Shown: one piece after another, positions 22,233-33,215 of the stretch
Position numbering within the stretch: the stretch's first letter is position 1
How the letters are laid out: every line of letters begins with the position of its first letter
NCBI GenBank assembly: GCA_002470645.1
Contig: DKNE01000038.1
Coordinates: 1 to 40,348, forward strand
DNA: 40,348 nucleotides
Source: Patescibacteria group bacterium UBA7396
GTDB taxonomy: Bacteria; Patescibacteriota; Gracilibacteria; BD1-5; UBA6164
Reading direction: 5' to 3'
Position numbers and translations under genes: made by a program
The notes under the pieces: model-generated
Told to the model about the DNA's origin: nothing
Databases searched by the model: none
What the model saw: only the letters and a program-made list of their open reading frames with translations

Positions 22233-23132
22233 ATGTCTATCTGGCAAACACCTTATTGGAAAAATCTTCTTTTAGAATCAAATCAAGCTCAACATGTTTT
22301 TGAAGTTGAGTGAATTTTTATAGAAAAAAGAAGTATTTGATTATGAAAATACTGACTTTTTGCTCTTTGAGTTGAGGAAAATCAAGAAATAAATGAAGAA
22401 AGAATTATTGAACTTTGTAAAAAAGAAAATGCTCTTTTTGCTCAAATAGAAACTTTTAGTGTAGAAAAAAACTTTTTCCCTACTCTCAAATATTTCCAAA
22501 AATGATGCTATAAAAAATTTATTACACCTTATACAGCACTCATTGAAGTATCAAAAACTGAAGAAGAAATTTTGGCAAATATGAAACCAAAATGAAGATA
22601 TAACATACATCTTGCAACAAAAAAATGAGTGGAAGTTTTTGAAGGAGAAAAAACTCAAAAAAATATAAAAATATTTTTTGATTTGATGATCGAAACAACT
22701 TCTAGAGACAGATTCTCAGGAAATACTTTAGAATATTATAAAAACTTTCTAGAAATTATTCCTGAAAGTGCTCTGATTTTTACTAAATTTGAATGAAAAA
22801 TACTTTCTGCTTGAATTTTTATTTTTGATAGAGAAATTTCTATTTATTATTATTGAGCTTCAACCAGTGATAAAAAATATAGAAATCTTATGGCACCTTA
22901 TTTGATGCAATGGTTTGCTATAAAAAAAGCCAAAGAAACAGGAAGTAAATATTATGATTTCTTATGAGTAGCATCCCCTTGAGAACTCAATTCACCTCTC
23001 GCTTGAGTAACAGATTTTAAATTAAAATTTACTCCAGATGTGAAAAAAGTAAGTGAGAGCTATCTTTTTATAAATAAAAAGATTTCATATTTTCTTTTTC
23101 TAATACTCAAAAAAATAAAGTCTAAATTTTAG
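22233..23132 (+). CDS. FemAB-type aminoacyltransferase (GNAT fold), 299 aa
   Basis: Matches the Fem/lipid II aminoacyltransferase pattern: ILANMKPKGRYNIHLATKKGVEV (the KxRxxIxxAxKxGv signature, split here by TGA-coded Gly), ISIYYYGASTSDKKYRNLMAPYLMQWFAIKKAKETG, and YYDFLGVASP. These enzymes add amino acids to the peptidoglycan stem peptide from aminoacyl-tRNA. The catalytic domain is complete, but the coiled-coil insertion of FemA is absent, as in FemX-like short forms. It ends in a short hydrophobic tail (YFLFLILKKIKSKF). It follows ruvB closely and its stop codon overlaps that of the convergent 717-aa gene. Confidence 0.82.
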
Positions 23133-23143
23133 ACTTTATTTTT
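23110..23143. terminator. Bidirectional terminator containing two stop codons
   Basis: AAAAATAAAGTCTAAA pairs with TTTAGACTTTATTTTT. The FemAB stop TAG (23130-23132) and the minus-strand stop TAA (23131-23129) both lie in the loop-proximal part, so the two genes overlap by 4 nt. Confidence 0.85.
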
Positions 23144-25282
23144 CCAATCTATTTCTGTGATAATTTGTTTAAATATTTCTCTATCAAAATTTCCTCACTT
23201 TAAAAAATTTCTTCCCTCAAAGCGAGTTTGCATAATATGAGTAAACTCTGTTTTTTGCATTTCCCCATTTTTAAATCCATAACTAAAGTTCTCACTTGAT
23301 AAAAATCAAATTTTATAAAAAGCTTTTGAAATATTTGTTAATTCCACTTGATTGATAAAATTAGTAGAATTCATTTTAGTGTCATCAATATTTATATATC
23401 TTAATCCTGTGTAAGACGTATAAAGGTTTAAAATACTCACCATCTCTTTAAAATTTTCTCAAAAGTGTCATAATCACATATCGTCAACATATTGTATTTG
23501 ATCTGCTATTTCTAAATATTGCTCAATTCCATTGAGATTATTTTCGTATCTAAAATTATATCAAAATGCTCATTGAATAAATATATTTCCATCATCTTTT
23601 ACTTCAAAAGTTCTGTTTCAAACTTTTTGGGTAAACTGTGTTTCTCAATTTGCTCAAATTACATTTCCATTTTCTCATACTTTTACATTAAGTCACAAAC
23701 GAGAAAGTGATTTTTGCATTTCTGGAATTTTTGCAGTATTTTTTACTCCCTCTGGCGATTGAACTGGGTTTGGTATTTTCATAACTTCTCATGATGCTTT
23801 TTTATCACTTGCATCTTCTAATAAAATAAGCTTAGACAAAATAGGATCTGTAGAATCACAATCAGAGATAAATCATGCTCTATCTTCTGAATATGATTTT
23901 TCTTTCTTATCAATTTTAGAAATTTTTTGTAATACATCTACTGATTGCATATCTTTTTCTGACCTCAAATATCAAATTTGCTCAGTAATATAATCTGAAA
24001 CTTTCTTTTGATTATATGTTTTTATTTGAGTAATTTTATCATTAACAGTATTATACAATTGTTCCATTTTTTTATATTCTGGAGTTCATTCTCATAGACT
24101 ACTTGCACCATCAGTTACAAGATCATTTACAATCTGAATAATTTTATAATTATCACTTAAATATCTAGAGTTTTTTACGATATTTCATAGCTCTATATGT
24201 ATAAATTGAGATAAAATGCTATTTTTTATATCTCTATTTGGTTCATTGAAAAAATCAGTAATCAATTTTTGAAACTGAGTTATTACACTTTTATCTTTTA
24301 GTTGTGATAAAGATATTATTATATCATCTGAAATAGTATCTTTGGGAAGATTTAAATCTCATCTTTGGACTTCAATATATTTATTTTTAATTTCAGGATA
24401 TCACAATAGATTGCTGCGTTCTTGTGTAGAAAACAAATCATTTATAGAATTCATAAAGCCTTTATCATCTCCATTTTTTATATAACTATCTAATTTTTGT
24501 AATTTATTTGTATCTAATTTGAGTAAACTAAATAAATGTATATCTTCAGCAGTACTAGACAATCTAGGAGCATATTTATATCACTCCTTCTTATGATAAA
24601 AACTCAGTTGAGAAATAGCATCCATTTTTTCTCATAAATTATATAAGGCTTCAGGAGCCCACATCAATAAATCACTTAAAAATTGATTTTTATCATCTAT
24701 AGAAGTATTTGATTGGACATATTTAATTGCCTTCTCTATATCTCAAATTCAATAAAAAGTAGACTCAAGCATACCGTTGAGAACTTGCATCATAATTTTT
24801 TCTTTCTCTTCTTGAGAAGAAAATTCTGTTTCCTCATAATATGAAAGAAAATAGTCTGTATAATGAAATTTTTCTTCCACAAACTTCGTTATACTTTGTT
24901 TAAAATCAGGGTACTTTTGAAATAGTTGTTGTATTTTATTTTTTCATTCATGAAGTTTATCATCAGTATCTTTTGATGAATATGGCAATTCTTGTTTCTT
25001 TTGAAACAATTCTTGTAATTTTCTTTCATTTTGAAATTCAAATACTAAAGACTCAATAAAGTCTATTTTTTGTTGTATTGTTTTTGCTTGTTCAATTCCT
25101 TTTTTATAAGATGTATCGATACTAGTATCATCACTCTCTCAAGCAATAATACCATCTCCAGAAAATATTTGTTTTTCTAAATTTCCTAATTCTTTTAATT
25201 TGTTATCAAGACGAACTTCATCAGTAACTATATTTTGTTCTATAGTTTTACCTTGATATTCTTGTAATTCGACTCCAGACAT
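23129..25282 (-). CDS. Hypothetical cytoplasmic protein, 717 aa (third gene of unknown operon)
   Basis: Open from ATG to TAA with TGA as Gly; no family recognised. Residues 1-450 are helical, rich in Lys, Glu, Gln and Ser, and look like a long alpha-helical repeat or coiled structure. From about 480 the protein becomes mixed alpha/beta, with DCDSTDPILSKLILLEDASD, then a beta-rich stretch (GETQFTQKVGNRTFEVKDDG), IQYVDDMGLGHFGENF and a C-terminus ending EIDWKNKV. No signal peptide or membrane helix. It starts 10 nt after the stop of the 104-aa gene. The start ATG follows an A-tract without Shine-Dalgarno. Likely a lineage-specific protein; no function proposed. Confidence 0.8.
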
Positions 25283-25292
25283 ATCTTTTTTT

Positions 25293-25607
25293 TTAAAAAT
25301 TAAAATCTATTACCTCTATTTCCTGTTTTGTTTTTTCTAGTTCCAATCTCTCCTCTAGTTTAATACTATTTAAATTTGCATATCTTTTTTTTATTTTTAA
25401 ATTCTGAATGATTTCTAAATATTCATTTTTTTTATCTTCTAAAAAATCATAAATAGACTCTAAATTTCCAGTATTAAGAAAATTTAGTATTTGAAGTAAT
25501 TCTCATGTACTAAAAATATGCAAATTTCATCTTACTATAGAAAGTCTTGGAGAATCTATATATTGCAAAATTCATATTATTTTTTGTTCTAATTTTTGTT
25601 TTTCCAT
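25293..25607 (-). CDS. Hypothetical helical protein, 104 aa (second gene of unknown operon)
   Basis: A short frame lying 26 nt after the 1050-aa gene and 10 nt before the 717-aa gene. It is in a different frame from the first and is a separate gene: the first gene has its own in-frame TAA at 25636-25634. The start ATG is preceded by TTTTGAGGT, a possible weak Shine-Dalgarno. The first half is mixed (IGILQYIDSPRLSIVRGNLHI); the second half is highly charged and likely coiled coil (KLEERLELEKTKQEIE). It could be a small partner or adaptor of its large neighbours, by position only. Confidence 0.75.
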
Positions 25608-25633
25608 ACCTCAAAATTTACTGATTATTTTTA

Positions 25634-28600
25634 TTACACGCTTTGTCAAAATAAATTTCATATTTCTTTTTGTAAAACATGTGGATGTATTATCCCTGTT
25701 CTTTTTGAATCGAATCTTTGTATAAATAAATTTTCTAAAAATCCATCTCAAAATACACTTACTGATTGTTGTCATCAAATAATTCAAACTTTATTTATCT
25801 GTTTTACTTGTTGTTTAAAATCATTTAAGTTTACTTGTGAGTTCAATGAAATTCAAATTGCTGATAATACTGCTGATATAAATATTTTCATTTCATTTTG
25901 ATTGATATAATCTCAAGAAGCATCAAATATACCAACATATTTTCAAGAAATTGCGGTAAAAATAGAATCTCTGTATTTCCATAATCCATCTAAATTAAGC
26001 TCTTGTAGTGTTTGTTTAAAATGAACTAAATTATTGTATGCTTCTTTATTATGAGAAACCATTTTCCATTCTGGAGCTGTTAATTCTATTTTTCAAATAT
26101 GTGTTTCAATCAAATAATTCCCATTCCCTGACTTTATATAATCAATTCCGTTTACAACTCAAGTTTTTTGTAACAAAACTCATGATACTTCTCATTCTTT
26201 TTGTTCTTTAACATATTGAGCAAAATCTTGAAAATTATCTCAAGCATTTGGATTTTTTAAATATTCTAAGTATAAGTCAGCATTCGCTTGTTCAAATGTA
26301 ATTTGTTCAACTTCAGTAAGTTTTTGAATAATATTTTTTATAGATTGTTCTTTTTCTGGAGTAAGTAATATATTTTTTTGATTTTTTATAATATCAAAAA
26401 TTCTTGCTTGATATTGTTCTTCAGTTTCTCCTTTTTGTTTTTTATTTTCTGCTATAATGAGCGTAATATCTTCTAAAAAAAGTTGTATATCAGAAAGATT
26501 TTTTGATTCTACACGAATTTCTTCTTGTAGTTTTTCTTTTTTAATAGCTTGTAATTGTTGGAAAATTTTTGCTACTTTTTCAGCATCTCATCAAGTTCAT
26601 TTTTGCAATAACTTATACAATTCTCTATCGTTTTGAACACTTTTTCCTTTTTTTACTATATCTAAAATTTTTTGATTTATCTCTTTATTTTCTCAATCAA
26701 ATCAAGTAATTTGTGAAATTTTTTGTAAAAAAATTGTATCTTTATTTTTTGATTCAAAATTTACATATGCTTGATTTACTTGAGCTATAACTTCTCAGGC
26801 TTTATTATATTCTTCCCCTAATTCTCAAAAAATATCATCAATTTGTGTTAACACTTTTAATTGTGCCTCTCAATATTCTTTATTTTCTAATGATTTCGTA
26901 AATACAAAGAATTTTTGAGTTATATAAGGATGTCAAAAAATATTTTTTACTCTTTGTTTAGAATATGCTAGAGATAATTTAGAATGAATCAATAAAATAA
27001 CTCATATATTATCTCAAAAATTAATTGAATTTATTGCATGTATTATTTTTTTATAGTCAAATCATTGTTGAATTAATGCATCTAAATAAGCTCAAATAAC
27101 TGCTGCTTCAGATTGTAATTTTTGTCATAATACATCAAAATAATCCGGATATTTTGAGATAATTTTTTCAACAAATCAAACATTAGCATGAAGATGTTTT
27201 TGAATACCTGGAAAGTTTTCCAAAGATTTTTTATCTAATATTTGTAATAAGGGGTCCTCAATTCCTACAATTCAATTTTTATAAACATATAAATTAATAT
27301 CCACTAATTGCTTTTCTATAAAACTTTGAGATTTTCACGAAGAATTGATAATATTTTGAAATGCATTATCAAAGTCAGTTTTTGTAATAACAGAAAGTTT
27401 TGATAAATATTGTTGTATTGATTGTAATCTAGCATCTTGCCCTTCAATATTTTTCAATAATATTTTTATATCATTTTCTTCTAAATAGACACTAATATCT
27501 CACATAATCATAAGAAAATCCTCTGATGTGTTGGTAATTTTCATTACTCTTTTTATTTTTTCTATATCACTTTGATTAGTTATTTTTATATCATAAAAAG
27601 AAGGTGGGATCATAGATATTTTAAACGTTTGATCTCTACGTGATATTGCTTCAATAACATCAATATCATGTTTTAAGTTAAAATCTATATCTGTGTATTT
27701 TATATTTGGAACTTCTGAAATAATTTTGAGTAATAAACTCTTATCATTTACTAAAAATACCTTTTGTGGTGCAGAAGTAAGTTCTTGCTTATAATTAGAT
27801 AGAGTAATTTTTTCATTATACTTTTCACTATAAGAAAAGAAATTTTTCAAAAGAGGATTTTTTGATTCTGACTGCTCAGAAAAAATCTTTTGTGCCATTG
27901 AATTTGGATTGAGTTGCCATAATTTTTGCAATTCAGTAAGTTGAACAGATGATAGAACTGTTTTTACGTATCACATATTCAATTTTCCAGCACCTTCTAA
28001 ATAAGAAAAATAGTTTGCTAAAGCTCTTGAGTTTACTACATTTGCATCTTTTTCGTCTCCACTCATTTTCGTATTTGGATTTCTTAAATAGTTCTCAAAG
28101 TCTCAAATACTCGTAATGTAATTCCCCTTCTCAGCATTAAATCATAGTAAATATTTTTCGTTAAATTGTTTTCCATTCGTGAATATTTTCTTCATCAATT
28201 CTTCTTGAAACAATCTTACTTCATATTGATCATCTAAATCAGCAACAGTAGAATACATAAAAGTTATTCACTTAGTAACTTTATCATCTGTTACTTCTTT
28301 ATATTTTTTATAGTTATGTGACAAATATTCCATTGCTGCAATAGCTTCATCCTGAGAATATTCTTGTACTTTTTTACTTCTAAAAGAGAGCGCTTGGTTT
28401 TTTGCTTCTTGTGTATTTGTTTTTTTCAACACATCTCACCACCAACTAAAATGTCCCTTTTTTTCTATAATTCATTCTTTTTCAGCAAGATGAATCATAT
28501 CAGAAAGTTCAAGTAAAATTTTACTTCTCTCAACTTGAGAAAAAGATTTTTCTGATTGGTATGATGCTTTTATAGTTTCATAAAGTTCCTTATATTCTTT

Positions 28601-28786
28601 ATCAAATTGTTGATACAATGGGTGATTTTTTCAGACCTTTTCCTTGACAGCTTTCATAATCTCCCACCCCTCTTTTAGTTGAGATTGAATATCATCACAC
28701 TTTCATATATCATAGGACAATGCCCCGTACTCAGACTTAGAAATTTGATCTTGATATGTATCTTTCACTGATTTAGCAATATTCAT
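25634..28786 (-). CDS. Hypothetical cytoplasmic protein, 1050 aa (first gene of unknown operon)
   Basis: I followed this frame through to an in-frame TAA at 25636-25634. It is mostly alpha-helical, rich in Ile, Lys, Gln and Asn, with no signal peptide, membrane segment, P-loop or metal motif that I can see. Notable stretches are HFSWWWDVLKK-like near residue 115 (each W as written here is Trp or TGA-coded Gly), ISMIPPSFYDIKITNQSDIEK near 395, and YLIETHIGKIELTAPEW near 900. The size and helical pattern suggest a scaffold or repeat protein. A good minus-strand promoter lies 31 nt upstream, and all three genes through 23129 would form one transcript. Confidence 0.8.
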
Positions 28787-28816
28787 AAAAACATATAAAT
28801 TAATAAATTCCCCTTT

Positions 28817-28845
28817 ATTTTATCATATATATGATTTTAAAGCAA
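28817..28845 (-). promoter_or_regulatory. Promoter of the unknown three-gene operon
   Basis: On the minus strand TTGCTT (28845-28840), a 17-bp spacer and TAAAAT (28822-28817), about 30 nt before the first ATG. Confidence 0.6.
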
Positions 28846-28899
28846 AAATCATCATTGACTTTTTATAATATTATTTTAATATATTTTTTCTTTTTCCAT

Positions 28900-28927
28900 T
28901 TGAAAAAAAACTATTTTTCACTACAAT
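28900..28927 (+). promoter_or_regulatory. Promoter of alaS
   Basis: TTGAAA, a 16-bp spacer and TACAAT (28922-28927), with a leader of about 26 nt. A second TTGACT lies upstream at about 28856. Confidence 0.5.
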
Positions 28928-28959
28928 AAGCAGAGTTTTAGCAAATAATTATAATAAAT

Positions 28960-30774
28960 ATGCAAATATCAAGCCAGGAAATAAGACAAAAATACATCGA
29001 TTTTTTTACTTCAAAAAAACACGCGATTATCCCTTCTGCATCAGTAGTTCCTGAAAATGATCCGACGGTACTTTTCAATACTGCGGGTATGCAACCTCTC
29101 GTTCCCTATTTACTTGGAGAAAAACACCCACTTGGGACCAGACTCGCTGACTATCAAAAATGTATTAGAACCAATGATATCGAAGATGTTGGAGATAATA
29201 CACATCTCACATTTTTTGAAATGCTTGGAAATTGGTCACTTTGAGATTATTTTAAAAAAGAATCGATTGCTTGGAGTTATGAATTTTTAACTTCAAAAGA
29301 ATGGCTCGGAATTGACGCAAAAAAAATTGCTGTTACTGTATTTGAATGAGATGAAAATGCACCAAGAGATGATGAAAGTGCAGAAATTTGGAAAAGTATG
29401 TGAGTACACAATATTTCATACTTAGGGAAAAAAGATAATTGGTGGGGACCAGCGGGAGCTACCGGACCATGTGGACCAGATACAGAAATATTTTACTGGG
29501 TTTGAGAAAGTGAATTTCCTCCAGCTGGAAGTACGGTTTGAAATGATGAAAAAAACTGGATGGAAATCTGGAATAACGTATTTATGGAATATGTAAAAGA
29601 TGAACATGGAAATTTCAATAAAGCTCAAATGCAAAATGTAGATACAGGAATGGGACTTGAAAGAATTACAAGAACTTTAGTATGAGCTCCATCAGTATAT
29701 GAAACTGATATTTTTTCAGATATTATTGATGTAATTTGTGCTACTCTTGGTGTATCTTATAATGAAAATACAAAAAATGCGGTAAGAATTATTGCTGACC
29801 ACTCAAGAACTGCAACTATTATGATTTCAGATGGAATTACTCCTTCAAATATGGATCAATGATATATTTTAAGAAGATTACTCAGAAGAGCAATTAGACA
29901 ATGATATAAACTTGGTTTTTCAGGACAATTTTTAACTCCTGTAATAGCAAAAGTGATTGAAAAATTTTCTTGAGTTTATGAAAATGTTGCTCAGAAAAAA
30001 GATATTATTTTAGAAGAAATTGATAGAGAAGAAAAACAATTTTTACAAACTCTTGAAAAATGACTCAAAGAATTTGATAAACTCGTAGGAGGATTTCAAA
30101 TAGCATTTGAAAGAACTGGACAAAAAATCGATACTATTTCTGGAGAAAAGGCCTTTAAACTCTATGATACTTTTGGATTTCCAATTGAAATGACTGTTGA
30201 ACTTGCAACTGAAAAATGATTAAAAGTTGATGTAGAATGATTTAATGAGGCATTTAAAAAACATCAAGAACTTTCAAGAGCTGGAGCAGCTCAAAAATTT
30301 GCATGAGGACTTGCTGATCATTCAGATGATACAACTGCTCTTCACTCTGCAACTCACTTAATGCTTGCTTGACTAAGAAAAGTTCTTGGAAATCATGTTC
30401 ATCAAGCTGGGTCAAATATTACAGCTGAAAGACTCAGATTTGACTTTACTCATGACGAAAAACTTACTCCAGAACAAATTAAAGAAATAGAAAATTATGT
30501 CAATGATGCTATTTCAAAAAATGCAAAAATGATATTAGAAGAAATGGATAAAAACATTGCCAAAGACAACTGAGTAGAAGGAAGTTTTTGGGAAAAGTAT
30601 CCTGAAATAGTAAAAGTGTATACTTTTAAAACGGATGCTGGAGAAATATTTTCTCGTGAACTTTGTGGATGACCACATATCGAAGAAACAGGAAAAATGG
30701 GAACATTTAAAATCCAAAAAGAAGAAGCTTCTAGTAGAGGAGTAAGAAGAATTAAAGCAATATTAGTAAAATAA
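28960..30774 (+). CDS. alaS: Alanyl-tRNA synthetase, short form of 604 aa
   Basis: Class II synthetase for tRNA-Ala. The catalytic core is complete: FNTAGMQPLVPYLLGE, QKCIRTNDIEDVG, FFEMLGNWSLGDYFK, WWGPAGATGPCGPDTEIF and NVDTGMGLERI. The editing domain follows, with zinc ligands HSATH (H462, H466) and CGGPH (C569, H573). The protein stops about 30 residues after this motif. The C-terminal DHHA1/C-Ala region of typical bacterial AlaRS (E. coli 876 aa) is therefore missing, and no downstream reading frame continues it: the next gene, yvcK, starts 11 nt later. C-Ala normally aids dimerisation and docks the tRNA elbow during editing. Well-formed start and stop argue against a frameshift. Confidence 0.96.
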
Positions 30775-30785
30775 AATCATACCCT

Positions 30786-31796
30786 ATGCAAAAAAAAATC
30801 AATATAACCACTATTTGATGAGGTTCTGGAACTTTTAATGTTATCTATGGACTCAAAAAAGTTTTTCCAAAAGATGAAAGAAATCTCGCTACTATTATTG
30901 CTATGACTGACTCTGGTGGAACTACCGGAGAAATCAGAGATAAATATGGTGTACTTCCTCCTGGAGATATCAGAAGAGCTATTTGTGCCCTTGCTCGTGA
31001 TACCGGGATCGTGAGAAAATTATTCGAATACAAATTCGATGATGAACAGTGAGTTATTGGATGAAATAAGATTGGAAATATATTACTTACCGCATTAGGA
31101 GAAATCAAATGAAGTTTTGAAGCTGGACTCATAGAAGCTTGTAAAATGTTTGATGTTGAGTGAAAAATTATTCCCGTTACTCTCGAAGATGTACATTTAT
31201 GAGTAGAATTTGAAGACGGGGTAAAAATAATTTGAGAAAAAAATATTGATGTCAGCGATAAAAATGACTTTGAAAGATCTCATAATATCAATCAAAATGT
31301 AGTAGATGCATTTCTTGTTTGATGAGATGGGACGCTCAATCCAAAAGCAAGAGAAGCTATCCTCAATTCAGATTATATTATACTAGGACCTGGTGATTTT
31401 TATACATCTATTGTTCCAAATCTTCTCTCAAAAGGAATGAAAGAAGCTCTCGCTCAAACACAAGCAAAAATCATATATGTATGTAATATCATGACAAAAA
31501 AATGAGAAACTACTACCTATGAGCTCAAAGATTTTATAGATAATATTGAAAAATACGCCTGAGAAGTGATTGATTATGTACTTGTAAACAATGGGCATAT
31601 CAGTGATGAATTAGTAGAAAAGTATAAAACAGAAGAATGAAAAAAACCAGTAAAACTTAAAGATATCAAAGACTTTGATAGAAAAAAATATACTATTATA
31701 GAAAGAGATTTTATCAATGAAAGTGATGTCGTAAGGCACGATCCAAAAAAACTAGCTGAAGTGATAAAAGAACTCTCAGAATGATGGATAAAATAA
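30786..31796 (+). CDS. yvcK: YvcK/CofD-family protein (gluconeogenesis factor type), 336 aa
   Basis: A nucleotide-sugar-binding protein of the YvcK family, which in Bacillus and mycobacteria links UDP-GlcNAc to cell-wall and central-carbon control. The N-terminal GGGSGTFNVIYGLK loop (first two Gly by TGA), AMTDSGGTTGEIR, LPPGDIRRAI, and IILGPGDFYTSIVPNL are the family signatures. VCNIMTKKGETTTYEL follows. Length is normal. It starts 11 nt after alaS and is probably co-transcribed. The CofD enzyme branch (F420 synthesis) is the alternative, but the GxGDFYTS form and the FEAG motif fit YvcK better. Confidence 0.9.
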
Positions 31797-31828
31797 AAAT
31801 AGATGAATTATAATTCATCTATTTTTTT
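31796..31828. terminator. Bidirectional terminator between yvcK and the 61-aa gene
   Basis: AAAATAGATGAATTA and its perfect complement, with T-runs on both strands. The stop codons of both convergent genes lie in the structure. Confidence 0.88.
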
Positions 31829-31993
31829 ATCTAAATCTTCTAAATCTTCCTCATTATGTAGTTCTCAAGCTAAACGAGCTTTTTCGAGTTCGAGCTGTGC
31901 TTTGGTTCTTTTTTCCTCCATTTCACGAAGATATTTTCTTACTTGTGAACGCGTCATTTTTGGCTGACGCCCACTTGGTGCGAATTCTGACAT
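31808..31993 (-). CDS. Small charged coiled-coil protein, 61 aa
   Basis: A 61-codon frame, TGA-containing (one Gly). The N-terminal part is a basic Ser/Pro/Arg segment (SGRQPKMTRSQVRKY); from residue 20 on it is one amphipathic helix of Glu/Lys/Leu heptads ending in acidic residues (LEDLDKKIDEL). It may be a DNA- or ribosome-binding accessory, but no family is recognised. The codon for its last residue and its stop lie within the shared terminator. Confidence 0.7.
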
Positions 31994-32134
31994 AAGTTTG
32001 AAATTAAAAATTAAAAAAATTATTCAAATAAAGAAGTTCAAGGAAAAAATGTTTTTATGAAATAGGCTTACTTATTTTTGTAAGTGATTGAATAAAAATA
32101 TTTTTGACAAAGAAATTCAAAGTTTAGATAACTT

Positions 32135-32743
32135 TTATATTTCTTTCCTTTCTTTTATTGAGTTTATTAAAGTAATATTATCTGCATATTCCAAATATCC
32201 ACTGGAAAGTCATCTTGACAACCTTGTTACTTTCACAAATTTTTTTAATCCTCTTTTTTCTAATTCACTCAAAATATACTGCACCGTTGCTTCTCATTCA
32301 ATATTTGGATTGGTTGCCATAATGAGTTCTAAAGCTCCTTCAAATTCTGAAATTCTTTGAAATAAACTTTCAAAATTCAGATCTCAAATAAATACTCCAT
32401 TAATAGGAGAAATAGCACCTCATAATATATGATATCTTCCTTTAAAAATTTTTGAATTTTCAATAGTTACCATATCTAAATATTCCTCCACCACACAAAT
32501 AATATCCTTTTGTCTTTCCTGAGAACTACAAATTTCACAAATATGCTTTCATGTATCAATTAAACTTCAACATATTTCACATTTAGCAATACTTCCATGA
32601 AGATGAATTAATGATTTAGCAAAATTTTCAAGGTAATTTTTATTTGCATTTAAAAGAAAAAACGCAAGCTTTGTAGCTGATTTTTCTCAAACTCATGGTA
32701 AAAAATTGATAATACTAATTAATTTCTTTAAGCTTTCTGGCAT
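32135..32743 (-). CDS. recR: Recombination protein RecR, 202 aa
   Basis: A RecFOR-pathway DNA clamp. The helix-hairpin-helix N-terminus (MPESLKKLISIINFLPGVG) is followed by a four-Cys zinc finger, CEICGSLIDTGKHICEIC. The Toprim domain has ICVVEEYLDMVTIE and the stretch GRYHILGGAISPINGV. The C-terminus, SGYLEYADNITLINSIKER, matches the usual end, which contains a conserved LEYADE-like segment. Length equals the family norm (about 200). One gene away from ftsL and rsmH on the same strand, separated by a terminator. Confidence 0.96.
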
Positions 32744-32784
32744 ATATTTCTTTTACTTTACAAAAACATATAAATAATAGTAAT

Positions 32785-32819
32785 AAAAAAAATAAGTCAA
32801 ATTTTTGACTTATTTTTTT
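32785..32819 (-). terminator. Terminator after the ftsL-like gene
   Basis: AAAATAAGTCAAA pairs with TTTGACTTATTTT; the minus strand runs into a long T-run. The ftsL-like stop (32820-32818) touches the stem. Confidence 0.8.
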
Positions 32820-33186
32820 AATAATTAAATGCGTATCATTTCATATCTTTGACTACTAAAAATTGAGCATTTCATAATTTTTCCATATTATGAATTCATT
32901 CCCATTTCATTAAACTTGATAGGCTTTCTAATTCTGATATTTTTACTTCTAGCAATTCTTTTTCAACTGTTAAGTTATTTTTTAGGAGTTCTAAATTTCT
33001 GATATTATATCATTTGGTTGCATTTACATTAAGAGTCCAAACATAGTAGATTCCTAAAAATCCTATAAACAGTAACGCTAATATGTAAGTTGTATTCACT
33101 CATAACTTAAAATTTTCTCTGGTAGTTTTTCTTTCTGAGAAAAATCTAAAGTGTCATTTTTTTATTACAATTAAATTTGGATTCAT
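32818..33186 (-). CDS. FtsL-like bitopic septum protein, 122 aa
   Basis: Layout: a basic cytoplasmic N-terminus (KKWHFRFFSERKTTRENFKL), one transmembrane helix (TYILALLFIGFLGIYYVWTL, about residues 33-53), then a heptad-patterned coiled coil (LELLKNNLTVEKELLEVKISELESL) outside. This is the FtsL/DivIC architecture. It sits directly behind rsmH, the standard place of ftsL in the mra/dcw cluster. The sequence itself is too divergent to be sure; the assignment rests on topology and gene order. mraZ and ftsI are not adjacent. Start chosen at the ATG 32 nt after the rsmH stop. Confidence 0.65.
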
Positions 33187-33215
33187 TTTGCCATCGTAGT
33201 GTTAGATTTTAATTT

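Noticed and set aside
25596..25901. Cys-rich 101-aa frame on the plus strand
   Set aside because: It is the antisense shadow of the 1050-aa gene and the start of the 104-aa gene. Its Cys content comes from the complement of Lys/Gln/Ala-rich codons.
25293..28786. One long gene with a frameshift from 28786 to 25293
   Set aside because: The lengths do not share a frame. Codon-by-codon reading shows a proper TAA at 25636-25634 and a new ATG at 25607, so these are two adjacent genes.
32088..32360. 90-aa plus-strand frame next to recR
   Set aside because: Antisense to the recR C-terminal half, which has a clear family match.
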